A DNA stretch of 64,000 nt, from contig NC_058518.1 in NCBI RefSeq assembly GCF_904849725.1, forward strand, positions 12,482,147 through 12,546,146, written 5' to 3'. Source of the DNA: Hordeum vulgare subsp. vulgare (Eukaryota > Streptophyta > Magnoliopsida > Poales > Poaceae). The translations under genes and the position numbers were made by a program. This document shows positions 19,866-31,020 of this stretch, in pieces. A model generated the notes under the pieces. It saw nothing but the letters and a program-made list of their open reading frames with translations, was not told where the DNA came from and did not search any database. Within the stretch, counting starts at the first letter, position 1; every line of letters starts with the position of its first letter.

Positions 19866-21035
19866 TTTTTTAGAAAAGGAGGATGAGCCCCGACTTGTGC
19901 ATCTGGAAGATGCATGCAGTTATTTTATTAACTATTCATAAAGACCTTACAAAACAATACATCAATATATCTGAAGCCGTCATCTTGGCAACATCTATCG
20001 CTACTCCTATCCAATGATGAAGGGGTGCCGAATGTCCGAACTGAATACTAAATAGACATCACACCAAAGTCTCACATCTAAAGCTGGATGCCCCGATCAA
20101 GCCACATACCGGGTCTAGGGCACAAATCGGTTTGATGCACTCTCATAGGTCGTGGTCGTCGTCTTTCATCATCCATCTTCAGAGCACGTACTGACACATT
20201 GACCTTGCCAAGCCTGCCATCGATGCCCTCGCGGCGCTAGACAATGCCTCCACCGTACGCGCATTCATCATCATCCATCCGTCATTGAGACTTTGATGCG
20301 CCTCGCCGCCGAGACTCTACGACGTTGATGTGTCACAGGGAACATCGCTGCATCGTAGATGCCGTCCACTGGTCCCTCGAGCCTATGTACACCTCCAAGA
20401 ATGACACCCTTAAGAGGGGTACGACACATGAGTAGCGAATAGAGGGTCTAAAGCTTGTCTCCAATGATGCCTTCAAGAAGGGGATGACGTAGAAAGACGC
20501 CGCCATCGCCGACCTTGGCAACGTCCCAAGAGTAGGGTTTTCACCCGGATCCTCTTGAGGACCCTCCATCCAACATCGTGTGCATGGAACCGCTACCAAT
20601 CATCGTCGCCACGCATGAAGGTCGTACCAGTCGGATCGGATCTGACAGGAGACCAGGCCCACCACACCCCCGCCACCGGGATCAGATTTGATCTAACCCA
20701 CCGCCGCTGCGGGTACGCAACCAATGTACAACGGGCCGACTCCACCGCATAGTCCCGATGAGGCCGCCGCCACCGTGATCTGCCACCGCTGAGCTGTCGA
20801 TCCCCGCGCCCGCTTGACTCCGCCTCCTGTCGAGACCGCCCCGCACCAGCCCTTCAAGGCGGAAAGAACGGGATCCTGCCTCCGACTACCGTAAGGGGCT
20901 TGCATCGGCCGCCCCGACCGACGACGAGGTTGGCGGAATGTGGTGAGGAGGCTAGGGGAAGGAGATCCCCGCCGCCGCCCGAGTTGCCCGTGGGAGGGGG
21001 GCGCGGGGCTGGGAGTTGTGAGATTAGTCCTCTCA
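19866..21035 (-). mobile_element. Probable retroposon in minus orientation (unit 1)
   Basis: Read on the minus strand, the block starts very GC-rich (21035 downwards), contains short open frames, and ends in AATAGTTAATAAAATAACTG and then CCTTTTCTAAAAAA at about 19866. A GC-rich head and short A-run tail fit a LINE-derived or other retroposed sequence. No RT motif is visible, and I could not find a clear target duplication. The unit 2 copy is 49174-50343. Confidence 0.35.
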
Positions 21036-21039
21036 CGCT

Positions 21040-21612
21040 TGAGTGCCTAACAAAAATGATACATAAGTACTGGAGAGGAGTGATTCACAGGAAACGACGA
21101 ACTCACTTGGTGTCATGGGACATCATGCTTAGGCCCAAATCATATGGAAAATTGGACTCCAAGATATGAAACCGTTTACTTTGTGGGCAAGCCCGGCCTG
21201 GCCCGGAAATTTCGGACTGAGTTTGGGTTGGTATGGCCGGGCCAGGTTTCTCATGGCCAAGTCTACCCTTAATAGATTCTTGATAGATGTTGGCAATGCG
21301 TCCTCGACATGGCAAACTATTGTATATGGGCTTGAGCTGCTAAAGTAAGATCATTTGAAGGATCGGAAACGGTTCCCAAGTTCGAATATGGCATGATCCT
21401 TGGATCCTTCGTGACCACTCATGACGCCGATAACTGCAAAGCGACGGTGCCAACAAGTGGGTCGCTGATGTTCTCAACCCCCGATGGCACGCCCTACTCC
21501 AGCTGCACTTTTATCAGCCAGACATCGAGAGTATTCTACAGATTAAGACGTCCAACAAACTTGAAGCGGACTTCCTTGCATGGCATCCCAAGTTCCCGCT
21601 AAACGAGTGTGC
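21040..21612 (+). pseudogene. LINE reverse transcriptase C-terminal relic (unit 1)
   Basis: Broken frames read KMIHKYWRG, then HLVSWDIMLRPKSYG (an RT thumb-like K-x-x-HxVxWD-x-x-x-PK pattern), then ASSTWQTIVYGLELLK, and further on VADVLNPRWHALLQLHFYQP and EADFLAWHPK in shifted frames. This order fits the region after RT and the zf-RVT segment of plant L1-type LINE ORF2. Internal deletions and frameshifts make it non-functional. It is followed by a MITE and then by the RNase H-like end. Confidence 0.6.
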
Positions 21613-21635
21613 TTCTCCAACATGGATTTTGTTTA

Positions 21636-21807
21636 CGGGGTGTTTCGTTTCAAGGGACTAGACTTTTTTTTTAGTCCCAGGGACTAAAGAAAAAAGTTCC
21701 TTCAGTAAAGTCTTTTTTTAGTTCCTTAAATAAAAGTCCCTCCTGTTTGATTACATAGGAACTAAAAGAATTTTTTTTTATTCTAGTCTCTGTAAACAAA
21801 CAAGGCC
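21636..21807. mobile_element. Tourist-like (PIF/Harbinger) MITE, 172 bp (unit 1)
   Basis: The left end is CGGGGTGTTTCGTTTCAAGG. The right end, inverted, is GGCCTTGTTTGTTTACAGAG, and both continue into GACTAGA. TTA flanks both sides (21633-21635 and 21808-21810), the 3-bp target duplication of Tourist-like elements. The inside is AT-rich with GGGACTA/TAGTCCC words. It appears to have landed inside the LINE relic. The unit 2 copy is 50944-51115. Confidence 0.65.
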
Positions 21808-22029
21808 TTAACTGTATCCATGCACAATTCAAATCATGGCCTCCCATCACGCCTGGTTTCAAATTGAGTAGGCCCACCTAGCCATCCAATGTATCCCACA
21901 GTCACATGATATTCTCTCGCCCGTATATGAAATCATATTTCAACAGCTGTGGGATCGGGTCTTATAGATTCTTCTTTTACTAGGCCATGTAGTACCATGT
22001 GCTTTAGATTCTTGTCACCCGCACTGCAA

Positions 22030-22452
22030 CCCACCATTTGTAAGGTGGCATGAGAAACCGCTATTTTTATGCTATGTTTAACCATGGTGTGGCTGACCCA
22101 ATATTATCGGAGGCTTTGGCTTGTCAAGAAGCGCTCTCACTTGTCCTTAACTTATCACTTGCAGATATACAGATAGCTTCAGACTGTCAAGGTGTGACCA
22201 AAGATATCCATGAAAATACAGGTGGGCTACACTCTAGCATTATTAAGGAGATTAATCTTACGTCTTAGCAGTTCTCTCGCTGTTCCATCATCTTTGAAAG
22301 AGGAGAAACTAATCTGGAGTCACATAGCCTTGCTACGCATAGTCTATGCCTTTTTTCAGGACGCCATGTGTGGCTCCTTAATCCTTCAGATCTACATTGT
22401 ATCCCTATGAACTTTTTTAATCAATAAAATGGAGTGTGTTTAGAATACAAAT
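22030..22452 (+). pseudogene. LINE RNase H-like 3' end (unit 1)
   Basis: The frame from 22050 reads NHGVADPILSEALACQEAL, then LADIQIASDCQGVTKDI and LHSSIIKEINL, the RVT_3/RNase H-like pattern of plant LINEs (acidic E in SEAL and D in SDC). After a frame change it continues FERGETNLESHSLATHSL and RHVWLLNPSDLHCIPMNFF, the usual C-terminus, and ends near AATCAATAAA. At least one frameshift separates the two halves. It closes the LINE relic that starts near 21040. Confidence 0.65.
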
Positions 22453-23230
22453 AAAGTTCTACCTAAAAGGGAGTTAAAATGAGGCACCCTGTATCAGAAA
22501 CTACCATCTCTAAATTACATAACTAGGTACTTTTTCCTCTCCGCCTCTTGAACTTTCCCGTAGGCAAGTACGAGCTTGTAGTGTGGGCGTGGGCAGGTCG
22601 CGAGATACCGATTTGATTATATTCATTCCATATAGCGTTGTGATAACTGAGAACTCCTTATTTTGGTGGGCCATGTGAGTGTCTACACAATGCTTATTTG
22701 TATACATATTATTGCACATACAAACTTGTTATAACAATGTTGTATAATGCATGTGTAGGATGGTTTTGGACTGAGGAAGCAATTTTTGGTGCATATTTTA
22801 AAGTATGAAGAGAATGAAGCTAAAAACAATATCCCATCCATTGAACGAAGCATCATAGATCGCATCTATAGATGGACCTTCATTGCTTCAAAAGATGGAC
22901 CTTCAAGACATGCTTATTTCTGATTTTTAAAATATACTTTTGTGACCATTATAATACAATTTGTGTGTGAACATGAATTTTATGCGGAGACATGTTTATG
23001 GACCGCGTGTTACACACGTTCTCATTTAGTTGGGAATCACACACGTTTAAATGGCTCGGTGAAAAAACTCATTAAATAAAAATCAGATTCAAAATAGATG
23101 TTTTTACTATAGATTATGATACGTGTGTTGGATCCCAAATATGTCACACTTTTAAAAAATATTTTGTAGCCATCTGAATTTTTTGATAAAAATATTTTAC
23201 TATGATGCCATGCGAACTCATTTTATTTAA
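22453..23230. other. AT-rich spacer before the possible Helitron end
   Basis: No coding or repeat family is recognisable. ACACACGTT-like words recur (23010-23130). If the terminus at 23256 is a Helitron 3' end, part of this stretch would be its body. Confidence 0.35.
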
Positions 23231-23259
23231 GACGTGCGTTGCACGTGCATGATTACTAG
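23231..23259 (+). mobile_element. Possible Helitron 3' terminus
   Basis: ACGTGC-GTT-GCACGT (23232-23246) forms a 6-bp stem and a 3-base loop. It is followed ten bases (23246 to 23256) later by CTAG and then T. Helitron 3' ends have a small hairpin about 10 bases before CTRR and insert before T. No 5' TC terminus or Rep/helicase gene was found. The unit 2 copy is 52539-52567. Confidence 0.4.
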
Positions 23260-24920
23260 TCCTATTAAATGATGAAATATTCTCCATGGTTACGGTGCAA
23301 TCATAAGCAAGGGACATCCGCTAAGAAACAACCTTATACCCTAAGATCCTACTCTAGGATGTGACCGACTCCACCGTCATAACGTTATAGCTGGAAAGTC
23401 TCGTTTCGGACAAATCGGAGGAAATATTTTTAAGAATTAGGGTATACATGTGTTTTGGGTGTTCCTAGGGGTTACCTTCACACAATCAAGCAAAAAGTTT
23501 CACTTTGCTGCCCCTTTCTGACGCCAGAATCTTTGTAAGAGCTAGGGCATTTTGTCTTTTGAAACAATTAATTAAAAAGTGCAAAATTAATTATGCAACT
23601 TCCTATCAAAATTATACTATATTGTTATGCATTTCGTTTATTTTCCAATTGGTTATTCATTTTACAATGGAGTAATGGCCACTGAGGAGTGGGACAAAGC
23701 TGTTCTTGGTTTCAAGGGATGGTAAGGGTGGGGCTTCACCCAGCAATAATTGATCTATGGCCAAGCCAAGTTTACTAGAGATGCAAGGTAACTAGTATGA
23801 GCTCTAGTAAAATTTTGATATCAAGGGGAATTGTAAAAGGCATTAAAAGAGGGTTTTTACCAAATCACGAGAAGGTGTTTGATGCTGTTTTGGGAAAGTA
23901 AAAGGGTTCTTCTTGTCTTGAGATTTAACAGGATCAAAGGGTAGATGGAAATGAGGTTGATCGCCCATTTTGGGATTATATGATGAAAGTTGCCAATGTA
24001 AACTTTCTAAACCCTAGAAATGGGCAGGAATAGATTTTCCTAGATCTGGTTATGCAAATCTATTCCCCTAATGCACCATTTGGTGTGGTGGCATTACTTC
24101 AGGAATAGAGTGTGTCCAAAATGTTTGCAACCAATTGAGGAAACTTGACAATGCAAAATTTCTTAATTCTAGCTAGAAATCAACATAAATGGGTTTGGGG
24201 GGATTTGGACAAGTGGATCCATTCTCCATGATGCACCACTTGGTGTGGACACATTATTAGGTGATTAGAACATGTCCACAATGTTTGAGAATAATTGGAG
24301 AAACTTGGCAATGTAAACTTGTCCAAGTTTCGACCTGGACACAGATGGTTTTGGAGTATGTTTGTGAATCATATTAATTTGGATTGAGACGAAACTTGGC
24401 AAGGTCATCATATATATCATGTGTGACTTACTAGAATTTTCTTGGAATTATTTAAGAATATTTCTTATAGAAATATTTTAAATACTTCAAATGAACAGAA
24501 ATGGTTTTGGAGGGATTTGTACAATATTTTGTAACATACTGATAAAGAACTATTTAAAATATCCTAGAAATTCTCAAATTGAACAAACTAATAGAACACA
24601 CTAGTATTAAACAATAAGAAAAATAATCATTCAAAAATCTATTTTCAAACTAAAGTTATTCACAAACGAGTGATTCACACAAATTTCAAACAATTCAAAT
24701 TTAAACTATTCAAATTTGAAAACCAATGGCACTAACAGAAAGTTTATAATTTTTATGACCTAAGGCAAAAAGATTCACTCAAAAACACTAAACATTCTAA
24801 ATGTTATTCAAAATCTAAAAACAAAAATTGTTATGTTTAAAAAAAGAAGAAAACAAATAAAGAAAGAAATAAAACCAAAGGTCCACCTCCCCACACGGAA
24901 TTTGGATCGTCGATAAGGAG
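23260..24920. repeat. AT-rich region with about 155-160 bp degenerate direct repeats
   Basis: TTG(C/A/G)CAATGYAAA starts at 23990, 24145 and 24305. ATGCACCA(T/C)TTGGTGTGG occurs at 24070 and 24230. These mark three diverged units within 23985-24460. The rest (24460-24900) is A-rich and without genes. Such internal repeats are common in Triticeae DNA transposons. The unit 2 equivalent is 52568-54228. Confidence 0.5.
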
Positions 24921-24964
24921 GACCTTTAGTCCCGAGTGGTGATACCAGCAGGGACTAAAGAGTA

Positions 24965-24999
24965 TTTAGTCCCGGTTGGTATCACCAACTGGGACTAAA
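24965..24999. repeat. Near-perfect 16-bp hairpin of the TTTAGTCCC motif
   Basis: TTTAGTCCCGGTTGGT pairs with ACCAACTGGGACTAAA across a 3-base loop (ATC), with one G-T pair. A second, weaker pair (24924-24933 with 24951-24960) lies just upstream. TATATAAG at 25010-25017 follows at once, so transcription from here could start beside the hairpin. The unit 2 copy is 54273-54307. Confidence 0.8.
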
Positions 25000-25668
25000 G
25001 GTCTCCCCCTATATAAGCGCGTGTTCTTGCGGTGCCCGTTACCACCCGGGAGAACATGGCACTTCAACGCCACCAGGCTGCTGAAATCCTCTCCGACGCC
25101 GTCGCCGATCCACTCGTAGCCATCGGTGATTGCCGTCTCTCAGCTCCCTGCTTGTTGCTGCACTGTCGCCGCGCCTGCACCACCTCGCCCGCGTCTACCC
25201 CCACGCCGCCTCCAGACCCTCCGCTGCCCGATCACCTCCGTCGACCGAGCCTCTTCATCGGTCGCCTCGCCTCCGCCACCCGAGCCTCTTCATCGGCCGC
25301 CTCGCCTCCGCCACCCGAGCCCATCCGTCGGCTGCCTCGCCCCACCGCCCAGACTACGCTCCGCCCAGGCCCTGCCGGTGAGAACCCACTGGCCAGCCCC
25401 TTCGAGCATTTTTTCTTTTTTCTCGCAATATATGATGATTCAATTTGCAATATGTTTATATGTATGATGAATATATGATGATATGCATGTTCTATGATGT
25501 TGTTAAAAGTTGTATGATAATATGTTGTTTATACTAATAATTAATTAATTTGCAATATGTTGTTTATATGTATGATGATAAATTAATTAGCAATATGCAT
25601 GACCATAAATTAATTTGCAATATGTATGATAAGCATATGTATGATGATAAATAAATTTGCAATATGGT

Positions 25669-25980
25669 GTCCCCGACGATCGCCGGTGAGGAGTACCCGA
25701 CGATCGCTGGTGATGAGTCCCCGACGATCGCCGATGAGGATCGAATCCCCGACAATCACCGGTGAGGATCGAGTCTCCGACGATCGTCAGAGGAGTCTCC
25801 GACGATCGCCGGTGAGGAGTCCCCGATGATCGCTGGGGAGGAGTCCCCGACAATCGTCGGCAAGGAGTCCCCGATGATCACCGGTGAGGATTCCCCGACA
25901 ATCGCCGACAAGGAGTCCCGGATGATCACCGGTGAGGACTCCCCGACGATCGCTAGTGAGGAGTCCCAGACAACCACCGC
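25669..25980. repeat. 24-bp minisatellite (unit 1)
   Basis: About a dozen units built on CCCCGACGATCGCCGGTGAG with AGT-type linkers. A few units are longer (28 bp near 25725) or shorter. Since 24 is a multiple of 3, frames stay open on both strands and give 8-residue periodic peptides (SPTIAGEE-like on plus, SSPAIVGD-like on minus). The unit 2 copy is 54978-55289. Confidence 0.85.
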
Positions 25981-26805
25981 AAAGCGCCATGTCCGGGATG
26001 ATGCCTGACCTAGGAATTTGTTTTCATAGGAATTTGTTCTCGCATGGGTTATTAAATATGAGTAGCATAATAAAATGAAAATTATCGCATATGAATTTGT
26101 TTTCATAGGAATTTGTTCTCGACGACGATGGCCAGCCCGCATCCTCGTCGTGGACTCGGGGTCGTCGACCCGTTTGAGAGGCGCCATGTCCATGACTGGG
26201 CTCCGTCGGGCTGGCATTGGGAGGTGCTACCTTTCGGGGCATGCAACTTGGTGAGGAACCGGGGTCTCATCGTTGACCCAGAGCTTCTATGATGGCGGTC
26301 GAGTGGGCCACTATCGGTGCAGAGGGAGCCGGTCCCCCGAGGAGCTGGTACGTCGCCGTGTCAGGGAGGAGGACGAGCAGGTCCGTTGCTACATGGTTTT
26401 GTTGGACATCACGTTCTCAAATACCCCGCAGTTTCTTCAGGAATCTCACTCGAGCTATGATCCTGTGATGGTACCTTCTCTTTAGGTGTTCACTGCCGCA
26501 TAGTACTACAACAACTCTTTGTTTGGTGATCAGTTTGATTGGGCGATATGTACTAGTGATATTATGTGATATTATTGTTGCATTAACTGGATTATTCGAG
26601 ATATATTAGTGATACTGTATATTGTTGCATTAAATGAATTATTCGAGATGCATAAGTAAATTTTAATCCTCCGCACCATCGTCCCTAGCCTCTCAGAGTG
26701 AACCTCGCCTGCGGCAAACTATACTATGATTCAGTTTTTGATTATTTAGTGCATTGTAATTTAAAATGCTAAATCGTTCTATCTTTCTTTTGGATTAGTT
26801 AAGCC

Positions 26806-28110
26806 ATGGACGATAGCGGTATATACCATGGAGATGACTTGTTCGACATCATACGCTCCTCCCTATACCAAGAGAATGACGACATGACATCTCAGAACTT
26901 CTAAACGAATCCGTTGATGGACTTGAGCAAGAACCAATAGACGTATAAAATGATGGCGAAGAAAATGTTAGATAATTAACAATGTGTGGCAAGGTATATA
27001 TATATTAAGCCTGGTGATCATTAGTTGTATTAATTGATTTGTGCATATATATCGACAAATCTTTCTTCTTTTAGCCCTCCGAATCGAGCCAATCTTCTAG
27101 AAGGATACGAGGCCGGGCCAGAAAGTTGGGCGATGACATAAAGTTAAACATCAATGAAGTCGCCGAAGATGGCGAGCCGATTGATCCTTATGAGAATGCC
27201 CGTAAATTTATAAATCAATGCATAGTTATTGTTAGGGACCAAATACCAATTATCATTCGAGAATGGAATCGGCAAAAGGTAGATCGAGGAGTTAGTTACA
27301 TTGACCAAAGATCGAAAGATTTGCTTTGGGATACCGTCATGTCACATTTCAACCTACCACAGGGTCTCACAGATAGCCAATGGTTGAAAGTCAAGAAATG
27401 AGATCTTAAGAAGATGGCCACACAATTTCAGGCATGGAAGAAAAGATTATACAACAACTGCATCAGGGATAAAAAGAAGACTCCACAATTCACTCGAGCA
27501 CTAGAGAAGATAAAAGATCACTCACACGAGTTTGTGGAGTATAAGGAATCGGATGAAGCTCTGAAAGGTGAAGAAAAAAAAAAGGAAATTGATGAGAAAA
27601 AGGAGTATCACCATGTTTTGGGGACAGATGGCTACAAGAGAGCCCTGCCTAAGTGGAAATCACCTGAGGCCAAGATGGTTGCAGAAGGGGTCACTCCAGC
27701 TACACAAAAAATTGGCCCGACAGGTCCAAGAATTGGTTTTATGCACATGGGGGAAATTTGGACCCATCAACATGGCATATTATTACAAAGGAAAATCTTA
27801 AAACAACCTCAGACACTAATTTAAGCCAGTAAAAGATGCTCGAAATGAGGTGTTCCATCCCGAGAGAAAGAACGATGAGCTTACACGCACCCTGGGGAAT
27901 CCTGAGCACGGAGGACGAACATGAGGCAAAGGCATTGTTTCGTGGGTTCATGGGGTAACCGGAGTGGAATGACACTTATAGAAACCATCAGAGGAAAAAG
28001 AAGCAGGATGCAGACCGTATGCACCAGGTAGAAATAAATAACAAGGAGTTATACCGCATAGTAAGACGGCAGCAGGAGCAACTCGACACAATTAGCCAGC
28101 AAAAGGCGGC
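26806..28110 (+). pseudogene. CACTA ORF1 (Ptta/En/Spm-type) pseudogene (unit 1)
   Basis: The first exon starts MDDSGIYHGDDLFDIIRSS and hits TAA at 26902-26904. A likely acceptor at 27073-27074 leads into PSESSQSSRRIRGRARKLG at 27075, then the conserved body: LLWDTVMSHFNLP, a TGA at 27399-27401, then FQAWKKRLYNN, EYHHVLGTDGYKRALPKW and further. The C-terminal piece DELTRTLGNPEHGGRT (27877-27925) lies in another frame, followed by a Lys/Gln-rich stretch (27990-28110). At least two stops and one or more frameshifts are present. The W-x-KK and G-GYKRALPKW words fit the plant transposase_24/Ptta family of CACTA elements. Confidence 0.7.
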
Positions 28111-29633
28111 ATGAGCAAGCAGATCCATCATTAGATGTGATATGTCTCCGTCGTATCTATATTTTTTTTATTGTTTTATGCCAATGTTCTACAACTTTCA
28201 TATACTTTTGGCAACATTTTATATTAATATTGGGACTAACTTACTTATCTAGTGCCTAGTGCGAGTTCCTGTTTGTTGCATGTTTTTGTTTAGCAGAATA
28301 TCCATATCAAACAATGTCCAAACGCGATAAAAATTTACGGAGAATTATTTTGTAATATATGTGATTTTTGGGAGTTGGAATCAACGTAAACAGAGGACCA
28401 CAACCTCCACTAGATACCAGGACGCGGCCCATACCCCTGGCGCAGGGTGGTGGTTAGTGGACATCATGTAAGTTGGTTGCAGCTCTACTTACGACACAAG
28501 AAAGATAATTTCTAGAAAACATTCCTGTAAAAATTTCAGACCGATCGGAGTTATGGATTTCCAAAAATTTAAGAAACGGTGAAGGGCCAGAAAAGAGAAC
28601 GCGAAAGAGAAGAGAACAGGAGAGGGAGATTCAATCTCGGAGGGGCTCCTGCCCCTTCGCCGCTATGGAGGCCATGGACCAGAGGGTGAACTCTCCTCCC
28701 ATCTTGGGGGGGGGGGGAGACCAAGGAATAAGAAGGAGGGAGTTCTCTCTCCCTCTCTCCCGGCAGCGCCGGAGTGCCGCCGGGGCAAGGAGCATGACAT
28801 CGATCTACATCAACAATCTTGCCACCGGCAACACCAACTCTCTCCCCCTCTATGCAGCGGTGTAACACCTCTTTTCCCGCTATAACTCTCTACTTAAACA
28901 TGGTTCTCAACACTATATACTATTTCCCAATGATATGGCTATTCTATAATGTTTGAGTAGATCCATTTTGTCCTATGGACTAATTGGTAAAATTGCTATG
29001 ATTGGTTTAATTTGCTTGTGGATATGTTGTTGTTCTTTGGTGCCCATCATATGAGCGTGCGTGTGGATCACATCATGGGGTTAGTTGTATGTTGATAGGA
29101 CTATGCATTGGAGGGCAAGAGTGACAAAATATTTCTTCCTAACATAGAAATTGATGCATAGATGATTAAAGGGGGACCAATATATATCTTAATGCTATGG
29201 TTGGGTTTTGCCTTAATGAACATTAGTAGTTGCGTATGATTGCTAATTGTTCCAATCAAAAGTGCATAGAATTTCATGTAAGGGATGACATGCTAGAAGT
29301 GTTCTCTCCTACATTAAAACTTGCTATCGGTCTAGTAATGTAGTCAATTTCCTAGGGACAAATCCTTCTCTCGTGTTACAAAAAGCTTGCTACTACACTA
29401 CTATATTTATTATCTTGCAATTTATTTCTAGTTTTATTCTCGCAAATTACTTCTAGTTTTATTCTTGTTTTAGGTAAAGCAAATGTTAAGTGTGCGTAGA
29501 GTTGTATCGGTGCTCGATAGAACTTGAGGGAATATTTGTTCCACCTTTAGCTCCTCGTTGGTTTTGCCACTCTTATTTATCGAAAAGGGCTACAAACGAT
29601 CCCCTATACTTGTGAGTTATCTAGATCTTTTTC

Positions 29634-29649
29634 TGGCGCCGTTGCCGGG
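29634..29649 (+). other. Primer binding site (unit 2)
   Basis: Identical to the site at 331-346, right after the LTR end near 29623. Confidence 0.6.
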
Positions 29650-29788
29650 AAGCAATAGCGTGGGGTGAATATTTCCGTGTGTGCTTGTTTGCTTTATCAC
29701 TAAGTAGTTTTTATTTTGTTCGTGTTTTCTTTCTTTAGTTACGGGTAAAAAACACAAAATACCAAAAAAAGTTGTACCCACCGAAACA

Positions 29789-31020
29789 ATGTTTGAAGAA
29801 CCACCCAAAATCTAACATACTACTGAAGCATTTTTCTTGGATCATCTTCGATCCCTATGTGCTCATGCTGAAACCCCAACTAGTTTAGTTGAGGGCAAGC
29901 CATTAGATGAGCATGCTTATTATGTGCGACACCGCTTATCTCAAAAAGGAAAACTTTCATGGCATCATATTAATACTTTGCATTGCTATGCTTGGAATTT
30001 ATGTGAAATATATGATTTTACTTGTTGTTCTGAAGACCCTAAGAAACACCTTCCCTACTTTTGTGAGTTTACTGATAATGGAATCTTATGTTCTTATGCT
30101 AAAGGTGTTTATAGTTATTATGATGTTGAACAAATTAAAGAATTTTTTGCTTTTAAGGGTGCTTGTGGAATTGCTTCTTTGATTGAAAAGTATGATGCTA
30201 CACTTTACAAATCTGATTTTTTTTCCATACTTAAATATTGCTATGAAAATTATGCTTCTAATGCTTATGTTACACTATATATTGAGGAATCCTTTTCTGT
30301 CCAAGAAGAGATTAATATTTTGTAGGAGTCCGTCAAAGAAGAAATTTATGAAATGGTGAGCTCATTGGATGAAAAAGATGACGAGGAGAGTGAAGAACAA
30401 AAGGAGGAAGAGCGGATTAGCCACCCGTGCCCACCTTCTAATGAGAGTAACTCTTTAAGTCATACATTGTTTAATTTCCCTTCATGCTTACCAAAGGATG
30501 AATGCTATGATAACTGCTATGATTCCGTTGATTCTTTTGAAATATCCCTTTTTGATGAAATTGATGCTTGCTATGCTTGTGGCCAAGATGCCAATATGAA
30601 TTATGATTGTGAAGATGAACTTGCTATAGTTCCTTATGTTAAAAATGATGTTGTTCTATTGTACACACACATGATAGTCCTATTATATTTTTGAATTCTT
30701 CCAACAACACTATTTCGGAGAAGTTTGCTCTTATTAAGGATTATATTGACGGGTTGCGTTTTACCATTGCACATGATGATTTTGATGGATATAATATGCA
30801 TGTGCCTGCTGCTCCTACTTGCAATTATTATGAGAGAGGAACTACATCTCCATCTCTTTATGTTTCCAACACGATAAAATTGCAAGAAACTACTTATGTT
30901 ATGTATTGGCCTTTACTTGATGTGATAGCCGAACATTTCTTGCTGGAGCCCTCTCCTTTAAAACCACATGACGTCAGCCTCACATTTTCCATGATGCCCT
31001 CTCTCTCTTTCACATCATAA
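29789..31020 (+). pseudogene. Broken internal ORF of the gypsy-type element (unit 2)
   Basis: Same TAA after eight codons (29813-29815), TAG at 30323-30325 and frame change near 30691 as the unit 1 copy. One upstream SNP (C at 29779 for T at 476) separates it from units 1 and 3. Confidence 0.6.

Larger units (their letters stand above)
24924..28130 (+). mobile_element. CACTA (En/Spm)-like element, interrupted (unit 1)
   Basis: Opens with two CTTTAGTCCC...GGGACTAAAG pairs (24924-24999). Then come a GC-rich coding-like patch (25050-25400), a 24-bp minisatellite (25669-25980), a broken frame near 26130-26485 reading EELVRRRVREEDEQVR and YMVLLDITFSNTPQFLQ, and a multi-lesion ORF1 (26806-28110). 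This order resembles grass CACTA-type elements that encode a plant Ptta/En/Spm transposase-associated protein. The right part is lost: an LTR begins at 28136. No CACTA terminus was identified, so the outer limits are approximate. The unit 2 copy is 54232-57439. Confidence 0.55.
1..29303. repeat. 29.3-kb tandem repeat, unit 1
   Basis: The sequence from position 1 restarts at 29304 and again at 58610, in the same orientation and with the same order of features throughout. The offset is 29303 at the start and drifts between about 29300 and 29309 along the unit because of small indels in T runs, the TA tract and a G run. The ends are a convenience: the window opens inside an LTR, so the true duplication junction cannot be placed. 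Unit 1 carries two GCK-like genes, one intact FAR1/MULE gene, one FAR1 pseudogene and many transposon relics. Confidence 0.97.

Noticed and set aside
20333..20905. Protein genes in the GC-rich block between LINE fragments
   Set aside because: Short frames on both strands, no motif, and the block has the look of a retroposon with an A-run tail on the minus strand.
25669..25980. CRISPR-like regular array
   Set aside because: Units are contiguous 24-bp repeats without unique spacers, in a plant genome context; it is a minisatellite.
25756..26217. Minus-strand frame of 153 codons
   Set aside because: Half of it is the reverse reading of the minisatellite and the rest overlaps the plus-strand transposon frame.
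28569..28868. Small genes on both strands near 28.6-28.9 kb
   Set aside because: The sequence is internal to the gypsy LTR.
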